Assembly (NCBI RefSeq): GCF_041381155.1
Contig: NC_091135.1
Location: 6,315,620 to 6,379,619 of the forward strand
Length of the DNA: 64,000 nt
From: Argopecten irradians
Lineage: Eukaryota > Mollusca > Bivalvia > Pectinida > Pectinidae
Direction: 5' to 3'
Made by a program: the position numbers and the translations under genes. A model generated the notes under the pieces. The model searched no databases. It saw only the letters and a program-made list of their open reading frames with translations, and was not told where the DNA came from. Numbering within the stretch: the stretch's first letter is position 1; every line of letters begins with the position of its first letter. Positions 1 to 12,140 of this stretch are shown piece by piece.

Positions 1-3000
1 GCTATGTATCTTGATAAATCAGGTAAATAGGACATTAAAAGACTTTGTCATCTCCGAAAGATAGAAATAGAACATATCGCTGCCATTTTATCCATTTAAT
101 GTCTATTTCGTCGCGGTTGCTTGCGTGTCTTCATACGATTCTAGATATGGTCGCCTTGATTACGATATAATCACTTATATTTATGGAAGGACAATATGGG
201 TATTAGTGAAAAATACACCCTTGTAATGGCCGTACATGTAGTTAAAAAGGACTCTAAGTGTATGTATTTGTAAAGTCGAATCCGGTCAAACCAACGCTCC
301 TACTACTTGCTATAAAAACAAGTAATCATAATAAAATGGTTACTTGGTGGCATAAATATGTACTGAACCCTGTGGACTTCGTTAAACTGAAATGTACAAT
401 TTTTTTTTATTTTATTTTTTTTTATTTTTGCATATTTTGGCAAAATTTACAAAAAGCACAATAATCTACGAGTCAACAACGATATCTACTTTATATTAAC
501 TAAGTTATGGTCAAGTACCTCTAACAAGTGATATATAGGCATACCAAAATCACTAGTTTAAACAGGGTCTTCAACAGGATCCAAAGTTTGTTCTCCTCTG
601 GCCCCAATAAAATTTTAGAACCAGTTTATTGACATCGTTTTCTGCTTAGCACCAATAATAAATGGGAGAGGATTGTTTGTTGTTTATGTATCAATTATGG
701 ACCTTTGTTGATGTCCATATAGTGTTATATTGCCCTTTAAGAATAAATAATGACCAAAGACGTAGCCCGAGGTCATTATTTTAAATTCTACCAGGATGGT
801 ATAACACTATATGGACCGAAACGAAGGTTCTTAATTTTATATAAGGTATGTCGTTTCTTTAACAAATGTCAAAAACAATCAACGATTTTATTATAGATAT
901 AGAAAATCGTTGGTCAAAGAACGACACCTTGAAGAATGCAGCGTTTGTACAATGAAGGTTACAAAGGAATATTAACTCGGTGTTTCTAAAAATGGAAACA
1001 CAAAGTCAATATGCTGTAAATTGAACGTCACGTGACCATGTATTAGCCAATGAAAATAATGGGAAATCAGAACATATCTAATATATAGTACTATGTTATC
1101 AGGCTCCGATGCCTCAATATGTCTCAAACGTTACACACGGAGATTTTTTTTCATAATTTATTTTATTCAATAGACATATAAAAAACACAAAATTTTCCTT
1201 TCACAGAACGGCTTTTCCATATTTCCATACTGAAATTGATTTTAATTTTGAACACAACCTTTTACCACTTTCACATTATTTTCAGATATAGTCATAATTT
1301 ACTCGTTATTACAGCTCATTCATTCATATCCTCTCAAAACAAATTGATATATAAATATTTCAAATAGCGTATAATTAATTTCCAGTAAATATGTCAGGGT
1401 AGACAACTCTCATAAAAAATAAGTAAAAAGGAGACTTCTCAGTTACACATATTCTAATATGTAGTTACACAAATGCTTTGTTACTTAAAAAAAATCAATG
1501 AAACATATACCACAGTATTTTTCTCTTTCGCACAAGGACTCTCACTCCAGTTTCACAAATTTACAGAGAAAAAATCTTTTAATATACGTCTGCACTTTTC
1601 TTTCGAGATATCGGTGCCAATTGGGATATTTTGTTCGCTTTTAAGTCTACAGTATCCTTATTAAAACGATATAAAATAGACCATTACATTATTTGGTACG
1701 ACTACTAGTCACGTATATGCACCATGTCTGATAAGGAGATGTTTACCGAAAGAAAGCAAACCCTAAGCATCCGTCTTGACCGTTCATTAAAGTGCTTCAT
1801 GTCTATATCTTCCGTTGGCGATGTCGACAACGGAAAGAAAGTCAAGTCAGTTCAGATTACAATATCACCTAATAGCAAATATATTGATCGCAACATGGGA
1901 TATATATATATTTTATGGATATACGAAGTAATCAATATTTGACCTAGATGTCATATCGCTGGTTCGTTAATCTACGACAAAGGATATATTATACCAGAAC
2001 AAATCAGACCATCTGTCATCGAAATTTCATGACTGTCATAAAAAATATACAACTTGTGTGTAGCGTCTTCCGATATAGACCGTAGAACCAATGCAATTAC
2101 ACAAAACTGACCAAGGACACAAGCGTTCGTCACGTTTCCGTACGGTATATTGCATAGTAAATTTTGTGTGTTTATCTATTCATTTTTTCATTTTTTTTTT
2201 CATTCAGTTGTCTTGGTTTTATTGTGATGAAACTTTGATTTTGAAGAATCAAATGTTGTTTATTTTTAGATATTTATTTTAAATTCTGGGATCGTTTTAA
2301 GGAATTACTTTTGTAGCAAAATTTCAGATCACTTGTTTTTTATAAGGACAAAAAGGACGAAATGGTGACTCAAGCATTCAGGTGTGTAGATTAACACTTA
2401 TTTCACATTTCATCTAAGCGACGGACACCTATAAAAATCCTGTCATAGAAAATGACAGTTAATAATCTTTCCGTGTATACAATTACACCTTATTTAATAC
2501 ATGTACAAATACAGTTGGATGGCAGCTGACATTAACATTTTATTAACAGTCAGGGTCATATTTAAAGTTGTATTTCTTGTACATATAATTTTCACCATCA
2601 CAAACTCTCATAAAACCATACAGTGTGTGAATATGGATGCTTATATATGATGGTTCAGATCCATGAAAGCACAAGTATACTATTAACATAGCGGTAAATG
2701 TCGCATGAAATATCACACGTTTTGAAAGAACCGCCACAGTCAACGCCATATTTCAAACTTTCGGGTAAAATCAGAAAACCGAGTTGCAATATGTGATCGA
2801 CATTGGCGATACCCGTGTAGATCGAACCTCCCGACACGTATCACATGGTCAATATCGACAATGCCTGTACAAATCGAAAAAGATCGGACCAGTTCGGAAA
2901 CTTCGGAGCTATTTTAAACGTGTACACGTTAAAAATCAATATTTTAATGTAATTGTTTAATAACTTTGCGAATACGAATTTAAAAAGGTCGGTAAATATG

Positions 3001-3080
3001 GAAAGTTTAAATTTTAGAGAGGCAGAGAAAAACATGTAGAACACTTTAAAAACCAAAAATTCAACAAGTCACAGACCATA
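1..3080. other. gene-free AT-rich region
   Basis: No coding exon, RNA gene or recognisable domain was found on either strand. Open frames here are short, low-complexity and lack splice context. The only clear structure is a palindrome at 700-830, listed separately. Confidence 0.6.
700..830. repeat. imperfect palindrome (hairpin element)
   Basis: The left arm, containing CCATATAGTGTTATA at about 715-730, returns as its reverse complement at about 801-815. The inner arms AATAATGACC / GGTCATTATT flank a short GC-richer centre (ACGTAGCCCGAGG). The arms are about 55-60 nt with several mismatches. It resembles the other hairpin elements of this window in layout: long AT-rich arms around a small GC-rich centre. 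Confidence 0.7.
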
Positions 3081-3094
3081 CAACTTAAAGTTCG

Positions 3095-3169
3095 ACCTTC
3101 CAAGTGTGTGAGTGCGCATGTGTGAAGTGCATGTTTTGGTAGACTGTAGTATGCTCGCGATGTGACTCT
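3095..3169 (-). repeat. fragment of SINE family 2
   Basis: The stretch GTGCATGTTTTGGTAGACTG and its surroundings match the middle of the SINE at 10157-10535 (GTGCGTGTTTTGGGAGACTG). It is cut off on the right by the TTAA-flanked element that begins at 3170. Confidence 0.5.
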
Positions 3170-3532
3170 TTAAAGATGCTCCACCGCTGACAAATGATAT
3201 TTTTTCACTATCAAAAACAGGAGCAGACGATTAAGTATTTTTCTTAAGTTACAAAAGTTACTTACTTTACACCATAACCACCACTGAAAAGTTTGAGCTT
3301 TTAATTTGACTTCAAGTTAAATATATGAAAAATAATTAATTGCATCCCGAAAAAATTCCATAGCACTATATCCTATTTGGAAGAAAGTACTGATTGCGCA
3401 TGCACCAAAGACGAAATAATCATTTTATATTATTTTTTGTGTTCATTAGAAATATATATACACAATTAAACACCAATTATTGTTCAAATGCTGAATATCA
3501 TTTATGCTCTGTCGGCGATGGAGCATCTTTAA
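3170..3532. mobile_element. MITE family A, full copy 1
   Basis: Terminal inverted repeats begin TTAAAGATGCTCCACCGC and end with the reverse complement (CGATGGAGCATCTTTAA), enclosing about 360 bp with no coding capacity. Further copies lie at 22732-23099 and 55329-55698, with partial copies at 32870-33001 and 58366-58455. All known ends sit on TTAA. That suggests a TTAA target site, as used by piggyBac-type transposases (inference), but TTAA could also be part of the inverted repeat. Confidence 0.85.
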
Positions 3533-4149
3533 TATGAAAAAAAATATCAAAATATATGAAATATAAGGGGAAGAAACAGCCGCGAGGAATATGTTATATC
3601 ACCTGGCTGAATGTCATGAGGAATATAAGATGAGGATGCATATGGTTATGTCAATGTTTTCCAGGAAAGAAAGAAGCGAGCGTCTCGGGTTGTTTATGCG
3701 ACCATTACTTTTTATGAATACAAAAATACAAGGAAGCATTGAGTGGGAATTTAAGGAACCAGTTTTACATCATGGAACCTGACGCATCATTCTTCAATTA
3801 ATTTTCTCACTAAACAAGGTATGGCTTTTACCTTTCGTGTTCCATATAAGTCTGCCATTCACAATGGCGTTTTATTCTTTTTATGTTATTTCTGTGCCAC
3901 GAACACAACTTTGGACTTGAACAAAATGATCATATTCTCGAGACCTTGGTATAGATTTTAACTGTGTTATTGAAGTAATTAATAATAAACAAATCTTCAT
4001 TCATGGACGGCAGCTGTCTTCTTATAATTAGATTTTCGTTCTAAGTCTTTTGTTAAACAAAACGATATGATATATTTTGATACTAAAGTTTTGTATGTTG
4101 TCATTTCAAAACAATTTCTGTGTATGTGAAATAAAAGTTATTTTTGGTT

Positions 4150-4240
4150 TGTTCAATTTTAATTCCTATTAACAGCCAGAGTCATGCAAGTACGTGCCTG
4201 GTTTGATGGTGGAAGGAAACCCCGAGTACCCAGATAAAAA
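4150..4240 (-). repeat. SINE family 1, 3' tail fragment
   Basis: CCTATTAACAGCCAGAGTCAT followed by ACGTGCCTGGTTTG and a GAGTACCC block matches the 3' half of the full SINE copies at 16481-16702 and 61020-61234. The tRNA-like head is missing. Confidence 0.7.
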
Positions 4241-4481
4241 TCAGATTTTTTTTAGATAAATCTTTGTCCCATAAAGATAATAGTTACATCAATTTTCGAA
4301 ACTAGAGCAATCTCAACAATATTAAAATCGTGTATTATTAATTGAAAGCAGACTTTGGTAGTAAATTTGTTTAATTTTATGCTAAAAATGATTGATAAAA
4401 GTATCATGTATCATCACATAAAACATGTATTACAGTTTGAATGAAATACCGATACATTTGTCTTATTTGAAGGATCATACA

Positions 4482-5371
4482 TTAAAGCTGACAATGCAAG
4501 TTAAAAACATGCAGTTGGAATTAAAAAAAATATATATTAACGAAATATTTTTTTCAAAAATTGTTTCTGAGACATCCCCTAGTTATGACAGTGTGGTATC
4601 TAAGGAAGTGGCAGCCATTTTTCTTTTGCTCTGCTTAGTAACCTTCACTGGCCAACCCCCTATATAAAGCACGGGACACTTGACACACGTGTATCATTCT
4701 AAACATGTCTTGTCTCAGATACACATGCCCCGATATTGTCAATAACAATGTCAAATTGAAAATAAACACTGCACTCACCTGACAATATTTCATTGAAGTA
4801 ATAGATGAATGTGTTGTCAGCTATATCCCAACATACTGTATGTCCAATACGAACTAATAAAACACTTCAATATACACTAAGTTTTACACGTACATGTACA
4901 CGACACGTGTGTGTCCTTGATAGTTGTCGCTCGTTCGGGTCAGGAACGTAGTCACGTGTATATGTTCAGTTGAGTGCATCGGGTACGATGATATACGTGG
5001 AGATATGTGGACGGATCATTGTTTGGATTTCTATTCACTTGCGTTGGAATTTTATTTTGAGAAACATCTAAATGACAACTTAGAGGAGTTGACATGTTTT
5101 CACATCTTTTCCCATATAGTTTTACAGGTGAGGGTTTTGTTTACCTATTTGTAGGTGATATAACCTGTGGACTGCTAGGTGTATAGGTACATGAATGAGC
5201 GCACGTGTGTCGATTCACGCGCTTTATATAGGGGTCGGTGAGTCGTCGGAATGTAAAACAAAAATGGCTGTCCGCGACCGGGGAATGTCTCATAAACGAT
5301 TCTTGAAAAAACGAGTATACTTACTTAAAAAAAATAATTTTAATAATTTTAACTTGCATTGTCAGCTTTAA
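4482..5371. mobile_element. foldback element with long inverted repeats
   Basis: The left end TTAAAGCTGACAATGCAAG is matched by its reverse complement at 5353-5371. The inverted similarity runs on, imperfectly, for about 200 bp and includes the paired motif CCCCCTATATAAAGC / GCTTTATATAGGGG. The span is about 890 bp with no transposase frame. Both ends sit on TTAA. A lone copy of the same terminus occurs at 63075-63100. It is probably a non-autonomous DNA element. Confidence 0.8.
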
Positions 5372-6369
5372 CGTACACTACACAGCTTTGCTTACTGTCA
5401 ATCAAACCGCACGTGACTTTACATTTGGTATTGTATGTAGAAACACGTGGGTGTGCGAGCACGAAGCGTGGCTTCATACTACCTGACAATCGGTCAAGTG
5501 TTAGGGCAGTTTAAAAAAAAATAAACATATTTTCAAAACAATTATAATCACATACTTTTTACATGACCATGAAAGCCCGTTAACATATAAACACATGGAT
5601 TTCAATCCAGATCTTATTGTAAAACGTTAAATTGCCTCTCACTCCCACAAAAATTGAGCTTAACGAATATAAATTATTTCAAAGTGATATCATTATGTCG
5701 GCGTCTGTGGCAATTTTTGTCTATGAAGAGGTATCTTTACTGCGAGAATATTCCCATACCAGATGAAAATAATACATCATCACATTTTGATCTTCAAATA
5801 TTATTTTATTTCCAATGGTCAAAGGTAGTCGTTAATACCACTGTTCTGGAAAAAGAAATTTCTTTCTTAACTTCATTCACATCTCCAAACGTGTGACTTG
5901 TATTGTGTTTCATGTTTTAGAAGGTCATGAAGTCGTTTTTAAATAGAAAGTTGTTTCACTGCGACATATCATGCTGCGAGATACACATCAACCTTGTATA
6001 TCATCTTGATAAACATACATTCATGTTGTATATCATAAGATATTTGTGGTAGAGAGACTTAAGTCGACCAACTGAATTTGTTTTACGGATTAAAAGAATC
6101 CATATATTTTTGTGGTTTCGAAGTAGTTACGTGGTAGAACCACGAATAATTCTACCTACGAAACTACTTTCATACCACGAACGAAAGTACCACGAACAAT
6201 TTATGTGTTACAGTGTGGAAATCATGAATAACACATCGTGTTACATGTAAATAGAAAAGTACAAGTCAGGTCTGTCTACAAATGAAGCATTATCACAGCA
6301 TAAAAATATATAGTACAGAAAATATAGAATTTCCGCCATATTATTTTATTAGATATTTCATTTCTTAAG
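5372..6369. other. gene-free stretch downstream of the GPCR
   Basis: No gene was seen. A small palindrome lies at 6112-6183, with arms GAAGTAGTT and AACTACTT and inner arms GTGGTAGAA / TTCTACC. The segment would include the 3' untranslated region of the minus-strand receptor ending at 6370, but no clear polyadenylation signal was chosen. Confidence 0.5.
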
Positions 6370-7680
6370 TTAGTTGGAATTCCTGCACATAATTTTGTTT
6401 TTCCATGCGAGGATACGAGAACGTATTTCTGGAATACGCGAGGCATAAATAATGGGATTAAAAGCGGAGTTCAGACAACCCAAATACACGAGGGTATGAC
6501 GTACTTGTCTTGTGATGACGTAATCTTTGAACCACCCTTCCATAAATACCACAAAAACAATCATTGGCGTCATCGTCAGAAACAAGATGACTGCCAGGAT
6601 GATGAGCGTGATTACGGCCCTTACTTGATGTTTTGTCGTTCGGGGGCGCCTCTGTCGATGTAGTGATGTCCCGGATGATAGTGCCTTTAGATACTGTACA
6701 CTCAGCGGTAGTTCGTCGCGTTCCTTTTTCAGGTTATAACAGTGTGAATGATTTTTACGCCGAACAGGCAGTCGGCATCTTTCTGTGTTTGACAAGAAAT
6801 GAAAATTATGGGATGTACCAGCGCGATTTTCCTCATGGGCAAAGTGTTCGTTCCACGCTTCTCTGATATTCTTTTTATTACATTTCCCTTCACTGACCTC
6901 CCTGTCTGTCATGCATTCAGCATGCTTATTTTTGTCGATCTTGCCGCTGTATACCAAATTGCATTTGGAAGAGGTTTTATCGTAGATGGCCGATGTTCCC
7001 TCTGTCGAAATCCGCCTGTGGTGTACAATGTTCTTGGCGGTGGTACCCTTCCGATAAATAGAACGATACAGAACCACAATCATCAATATACAGGAGCTAA
7101 TAATTAATACTTCTGCGAAAAGAAGAAGTATTGACCAAGATTTGAGTATAGGAACTGCTTTATTACAAAACAATGTCCTCACAGCGCAGTATGGCATATT
7201 GTAATTCTTCTCATAAACCGCGAACGGAGTGACGGTAATTAAACCGGAAGTAGACCAGGATACTACCACGATGATCCAGACACGAATACGGGCCTGCTTC
7301 AGAGACATCGGAACTCTCTGTAGAATTGCCCAAATTCTGTCCAGACAGATGAAACACAGATGGATAATGGACACCGAGATCGCAAAACAAAATACACATA
7401 GACGTGCCCAGCATTCATTATACGATATCTGGCTTACCGTGAACGACTGGTATACCGGGAGTAAAGATACACAGGTAAGTAAGTCGCTGAAGCTCAGGCT
7501 CAGGATATGAACGTTTGTGATGGTTTTCCCCATACACTTTCCACTGATCATTATGATTATGACTGGCACGTTCAGAACAACCGAAATCACACTTGTCAAA
7601 CCAACAACAAACTGAACGCCTAGGTTGGCTGTCTCCGTGACGTTGGAAGAGGTAAATGATTTAATACCTGTATCATTCAT
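6370..7680 (-). CDS. rhodopsin-type (class A) G protein-coupled receptor, single coding exon
   Basis: A 436-residue seven-transmembrane receptor of the plasma membrane; its ligand is unknown. The short N-terminus carries N-glycosylation sites at N2 and N13. TM1 is about 22-46 (N37), TM2 about 56-79 (LSFSD with D66), TM3 about 90-117 (start Cys C90, end motif DRI at 114-116 in place of DRY), TM4 about 134-154 (W142), TM5 about 181-206, TM6 about 353-380 and TM7 about 394-413 with NPIIY at 408-412. The third intracellular loop is long, about 140 residues and rich in basic residues and Ser. TM6 has LTMTP where most family members have CWxP, and TM5 lacks the usual proline. The start ATG at 7680 is followed by a plausible N-terminus. 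Upstream on the minus strand a TTATTTTCAG at about 7713 looks like a splice acceptor, so a 5' untranslated exon is likely. I would leave it an orphan: the long loop recalls amine receptors, but the TM6 motif does not support that. Confidence 0.93.
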   Translation of the reverse strand: MNDTGIKSFTSSNVTETANLGVQFVVGLTSVISVVLNVPVIIIMISGKCMGKTITNVHILSLSFSDLLTCVSLLPVYQSFTVSQISYNECWARLCVFCFAISVSIIHLCFICLDRIWAILQRVPMSLKQARIRVWIIVVVSWSTSGLITVTPFAVYEKNYNMPYCAVRTLFCNKAVPILKSWSILLLFAEVLIISSCILMIVVLYRSIYRKGTTAKNIVHHRRISTEGTSAIYDKTSSKCNLVYSGKIDKNKHAECMTDREVSEGKCNKKNIREAWNEHFAHEENRAGTSHNFHFLSNTERCRLPVRRKNHSHCYNLKKERDELPLSVQYLKALSSGTSLHRQRRPRTTKHQVRAVITLIILAVILFLTMTPMIVFVVFMEGWFKDYVITRQVRHTLVYLGCLNSAFNPIIYASRIPEIRSRILAWKNKIMCRNSN

Positions 7681-7713
7681 TTTTGTTGTTCACAAACAGG
7701 TATGTGCCCTACC

Positions 7714-8832
7714 TGAAAATAAACACACATTTTTTTTTCAGTTTGATAAAAACAAATAGTAAAAATGACGACGGATTTTCCCATGATTAATCTCATTGAT
7801 GAAAATATTTACATACGCCCCTATGTAGTCAATGGGAGGGGAGTTGCATTCAAATAAGCGTAATCGCAATGACGTATGAATACAAACGCAGTGCAGGTTC
7901 GGACTACTTCTAGTTCACACCTCGATAAGATTTTGCGTCATAAGTTGACGGATTTCAAAATAACAATAACGGTTTTTATTACATCCAATTAAATATGTAT
8001 TTGACATCAAAACAAAAGAGGTGTTCAAGCTTCGTAACGGTAATAAACAACAAAATGACTTGCTGGTCGGAGCTACAACCGGGGGTTTCCTCAGAATGTT
8101 CGGGAAATTCCACAGTTACGTCCGTATGTGTCTACGGTCACTCATCTTAACTAAATACATGTATACAGAACATCTGGTTGTCGGAGAACAATTCTGGGAG
8201 CGTCTTAGAAGCGAAAAATAGGCAAACAGATCATGTACAGGTTTCCAGAAAAAACACATTACAGGTATCATATCCGAAACAGTGTCATCAGCTATGTTCC
8301 CCGTCTTTGCATTCAAAATAGGACTACACACACCATAAGAACACTTGTCTATCCTCCGTACTATAAAATAAAAAGTAATGACTATAAAAATTTAGTCTAT
8401 ATCGCGTTCGCAGGTCGATACATACATGACAAACATTAGGTAGCTCAACGGTCATACCATCAATAGGCTTATAGTAACTTTCCTTGGCTAAAAACATGGC
8501 AGTTCGCTTCTCTTTGGACCGCATCATTACCCTGACAACGATACATACCGGTAGTCGTTCTGCCTCGGTTATCTTAATTTTTATGCGAAATGGACATTGT
8601 TGATATATGTTCATATTGAAGAAAAAATATAAAAAAAATAATTGAAAGGTGTCATTGTAATATTTCAAATCAAACTACAGCTATAACACTCAACAATCGG
8701 AACTATATCTACGCCATCCTGACTAACGTAGCTATCCAGCTTAGCAACCAATATCGCTTTCAAATTGATCAGGAACATGGAAAAATAGACTTATTTATGT
8801 AAAGATATAGATTGAACAGTGTTTTGATTGCG
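7714..8832. other. upstream region of the class A GPCR, no gene seen
   Basis: This would contain the promoter and first non-coding exon of the minus-strand receptor. No conserved motif, coding exon or repeat was recognised with confidence. Confidence 0.45.
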
Positions 8833-8939
8833 TTAAAGGTGGTATGAACGCAATTGGATACAGACATATTCTACATGTATAAGCACAAACGCGTTACATT
8901 GAATATTTCTGTATCCCATTGCGTTCATACCACCTTTAA
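8833..8939. mobile_element. short TTAA-flanked palindromic MITE
   Basis: TTAAAGGTGGTATGAACGCA at the left returns as TGCGTTCATACCACCTTTAA at the right. The arms are about 40 bp and nearly perfect, running into GGATACAGA / TCTGTATCC, around a centre of about 30 bp. Both ends sit on TTAA and the flanks (GATTGCG / CGCAGTTTCAATC) extend the inverted match. Confidence 0.85.
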
Positions 8940-10156
8940 CGCAGTTTCAATCTTTATTTTAACGTGCAATTAGCATAACATAATTAGATGCACACTGAAA
9001 TGCGCTCCTTTGTTAAGTTGTATATTGACATAATTAACATCGATGATATTTACCTATAGGGAGAAAAACGCAAACTCTTTCTCTATTGTAAGATAAAGCA
9101 CACATGCCTAAATAAAGCGCAATACTTTTCTATTGGTGCAGTTTTGCAACAGTGAATACGCATTGAAATACAATTGTTTTGCTCGTAAATATTTAGTATA
9201 TTTCGTCGAAAATAAAATAAAATATTAGTTCAATATATCTAAAAATAAGGACAAATGCTAATAACCAATTAACAGAATTAATCATAAAAGATGACAAGAA
9301 AGGTTACGAAAAGTCAGTACTTACCGTAAATAAAATGTCAATTTATATTGAAAAGTGCCACATAGGAATGGACATTGAAGGACAAACAAACCACATCGTT
9401 TTCTATAGTAAAACACTTGCTGTTGATCAATATCTGATCAAAGCAAAGCACACTTTACATGACAAGAGGTCTTTTTAAAGGTTTTCATATTGCTATCGTT
9501 TTTACTAACACTGCTTTTTTATTGGTCCATCAGCGTAGGCGAGGCTGGATGAAATAGTCTATCGTATATCGGCACGTACGAAGAGAAAATAGGCACACTG
9601 TATATGCTAATTATAGTATCTCTATTAGGATTGGATGCATCATGATGCGTAATATCATATCTATCTCCGCCCTTAGCTATAATTTCCGACAAAATACTAA
9701 TTTAAAGATTTAATTACATGATTATCTAATTAAATATGATTACATAATAAGACCATTATTATCTGGTTTTCATTGGTATATAATTTCGGTTTCACACACG
9801 TATAGACGTCATATATACAGGTTTTTTTATTGATTTTATTTCAAAATGGTCGATTCTTCTGTTACTGTTATGGTATCGGAGCAAGATTAAATTCATAATA
9901 TATACACAAGACAGGAGTTGATAGGCAATATGATATAGCTGTTCAAATTTCAGAACAAATAACATAAATACGTGGATAAAGAGACCGAGATAAATATCAC
10001 CTACAGCTTCCTGACCTAGACAAAATATATTAAACCTTTTTGGACAAATCGAGGTGTGTCTTATCCAAGGGACATAAGTGAGAACCTACTTTACATGACT
10101 CTACACTTCATTCAATATCAAAAGTGAGACTGTGTCAAGGAAGACATAAGAAAGTT
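8940..10156. other. gene-free AT-rich region
   Basis: No exon, RNA gene or clear repeat structure was identified on either strand. Confidence 0.5.
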
Positions 10157-10535
10157 TTTGTTTGTTTGTTTGTTTGATTAATTAAAGTCCTATTAACAGC
10201 TATGGTCATGTAAGGACTGCCTCCCATGTATGCGGTGTGTTGCGTGTATGTTGTGCGAGGTGCGTGTTTTGGGAGACTGCGGTATATTCATGTTGTGTCT
10301 TCTTGTATAGTAGAACTGTTGCCCTTTTTATAGTGCTATATCACAGAAGCATGCCGCCGAAGACACCAAGCAACACACTCCACCCAGTCACATTATACTG
10401 ACAACGGGCGAACCAGTCGTCCCACTCCCTGTATGCTGAGCGCTAAGCAGGAGCAGAAACTACCACTTTTATAGACTTTGGTGTGTCTCGGCCAGGGGAC
10501 AGAACCCAGAGCCTTCCTCACAGGGGCGAACGCTC
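10157..10535 (-). mobile_element. SINE family 2, near-full copy
   Basis: Read on the minus strand it starts with a tRNA-like head whose box B resembles GGGTTCTGTCCCCTGGCC. A body follows (GCTTAGCGCTCAGCATACAG, GGGAGTGGGACGACTGG), ending in a 3' tail that includes CATGACCATAGC and TTAATAGGAC. A related copy in the other orientation is at 24583-24860, and older copies are at 53680-53990 and 57850-58080. The GTTTGTTTG run at 10157-10173 would be the simple-sequence 3' tail. Confidence 0.8.
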
Positions 10536-11165
10536 AAATATAAGAAAGAAGAACTCTAGATGCTGTTACCATAATACAAAGCCAAAGCAACGGGCAGTCA
10601 ATGAAAGATTATAAAATGTTTTTCAATATTGATGTTTATTTGGTGAACTGAGTTACATCGCATCGGATAAGATTTATAAAACTATGCTTGCTCTCATATT
10701 CGAATGTACTTTTGAAACATAATATATCACCTTTAAAACCATTATTTGCCACGTAATGCTTTCCGTAGTCTGCTAATAATTATACAAAATAAAACAGTAT
10801 TTTATAATGCTATAGCATTAATAGGTAGCTTATAATGGCAGCATTAATATCTTTTGGGTTGTGTCAAAGCCTACGCAAAAAACGCAATGACCCGGTTTCT
10901 GGCTTTCACTTACATTGTATATTACTGTGCCGGATCACGTAATGGCATCATGGGAAACATAAAAAAACTGACTTCCGGTCTATTATAAAAGCTTTTAAAA
11001 CCGGTCTTCATCGTATATCTCTACACGTAGAACAATAATTTCCTTCCTTGGTCTCGTCTGCAACACACATCAAATAAGGCGATATACTAAAAACACTAGA
11101 GGCCATTTACATGGAAACAGTAGACATAGGTGGATCTCAACCGGAAATACGTTATGGCTGTTATT

Positions 11166-11872
11166 GCGAAGGGGCCGTGAAAGTCGAACGTTGAAAGATT
11201 TCTAATCCACACACTATTTTTGGGTTGCCGGAAATTTGTTATAATGAGTAATATAGGTAGTTATTTCTTGACTCGTACTCGTGTTACTTTGCGAAGGGGC
11301 CGTGAAAGTCGAACGTTGAAAGATTTCTAATCCACACACTATTTTTGGGTTGCCGGAAATTTGTTATAATGAGTAATATAGGTAGTTATTTTTTGACTCG
11401 TACTCGTGTTACTTTGCGAAGGGGCCGTGAAAGTCGAACGTTGAAAGATTTCTAATCCACACACTATTTTTGGGTTGCCGGAAATTTGTTATAATGAGTA
11501 ATATAGGTAGTTATTTTTTGACTCGTACTCGTGTTACTTTGCGAAGGGGCCGTGAAAGTCGAACGTTGAAAGATTTCTAATCCACACACTATTTTTGGGT
11601 TGCCGGAAATTTGTTATAATGAGTAATATAGGTAGTTATTTTTTGACTCGTACTCGTGTTACTTTGCGAAGGGGCCGTGAAAGTCGAACGTTGAAAGATT
11701 TCTAATCCACACACTATTTTTGGGTTGCCGGAAATTTGTTATAATGAGTAATATAGGTAGTTATTTTTTGACTCGTACTCGTGTTACTTTGCGAAGGGGC
11801 CGTGAAAGTCAAGCCTTAGGGGTTTCTTAACTCAATCACTATTTTTGGGCTTCCAGTTCGAAGCCTACACGT
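11166..11872. repeat. 125-bp tandem satellite, five units plus a diverged sixth
   Basis: GCGAAGGGGCCGTGAAAGTC recurs at 11166, 11291, 11416, 11541, 11666 and 11791, a constant period of 125 bp. The five full units are almost identical; the only difference noticed is a C/T in unit 1. The sixth keeps the first 20 bases and the CACTATTTTTGGG block but differs elsewhere, so it looks like the old founder end of a recent expansion. No coding capacity is evident. Confidence 0.95.
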
Positions 11873-11994
11873 GGAGAGTCTGCTAGAAATAGATTTCCAT
11901 TTCAAAGACGCTGAACTTACCTAATCGACCATATGACTGCAAATAGAACTTAAACGAAAATCTGTTATGGCAAACCTTAAATATTCTACAATAG

Positions 11995-12140
11995 TTTCAT
12001 TAGTTTATTGTCATATTATCAGCAAGGGCCAGTAAGGACGTGCCTGGATTGTTGGTGGTGAAAAACCGGAGTACCCGGTGAAAAAACAACCGACCAGCAA
12101 CTGCCACATATGCGAATACTTTGGAAAGGCATTTTAATAT
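11995..12140 (-). repeat. SINE family 1, degraded 3' part
   Basis: AGGACGTGCCTGG, the CCGGAGTACCCGG block and CCGACCAGC followed by CAACTGCCACA match the 3' half of the SINE at 16481-16702. The tRNA-like head is absent. Confidence 0.7.

Noticed and set aside
11166-11872. CRISPR-like array
   Set aside because: The 125-bp units are identical throughout with no variable spacers, and the context is a eukaryotic genome; it is a satellite.
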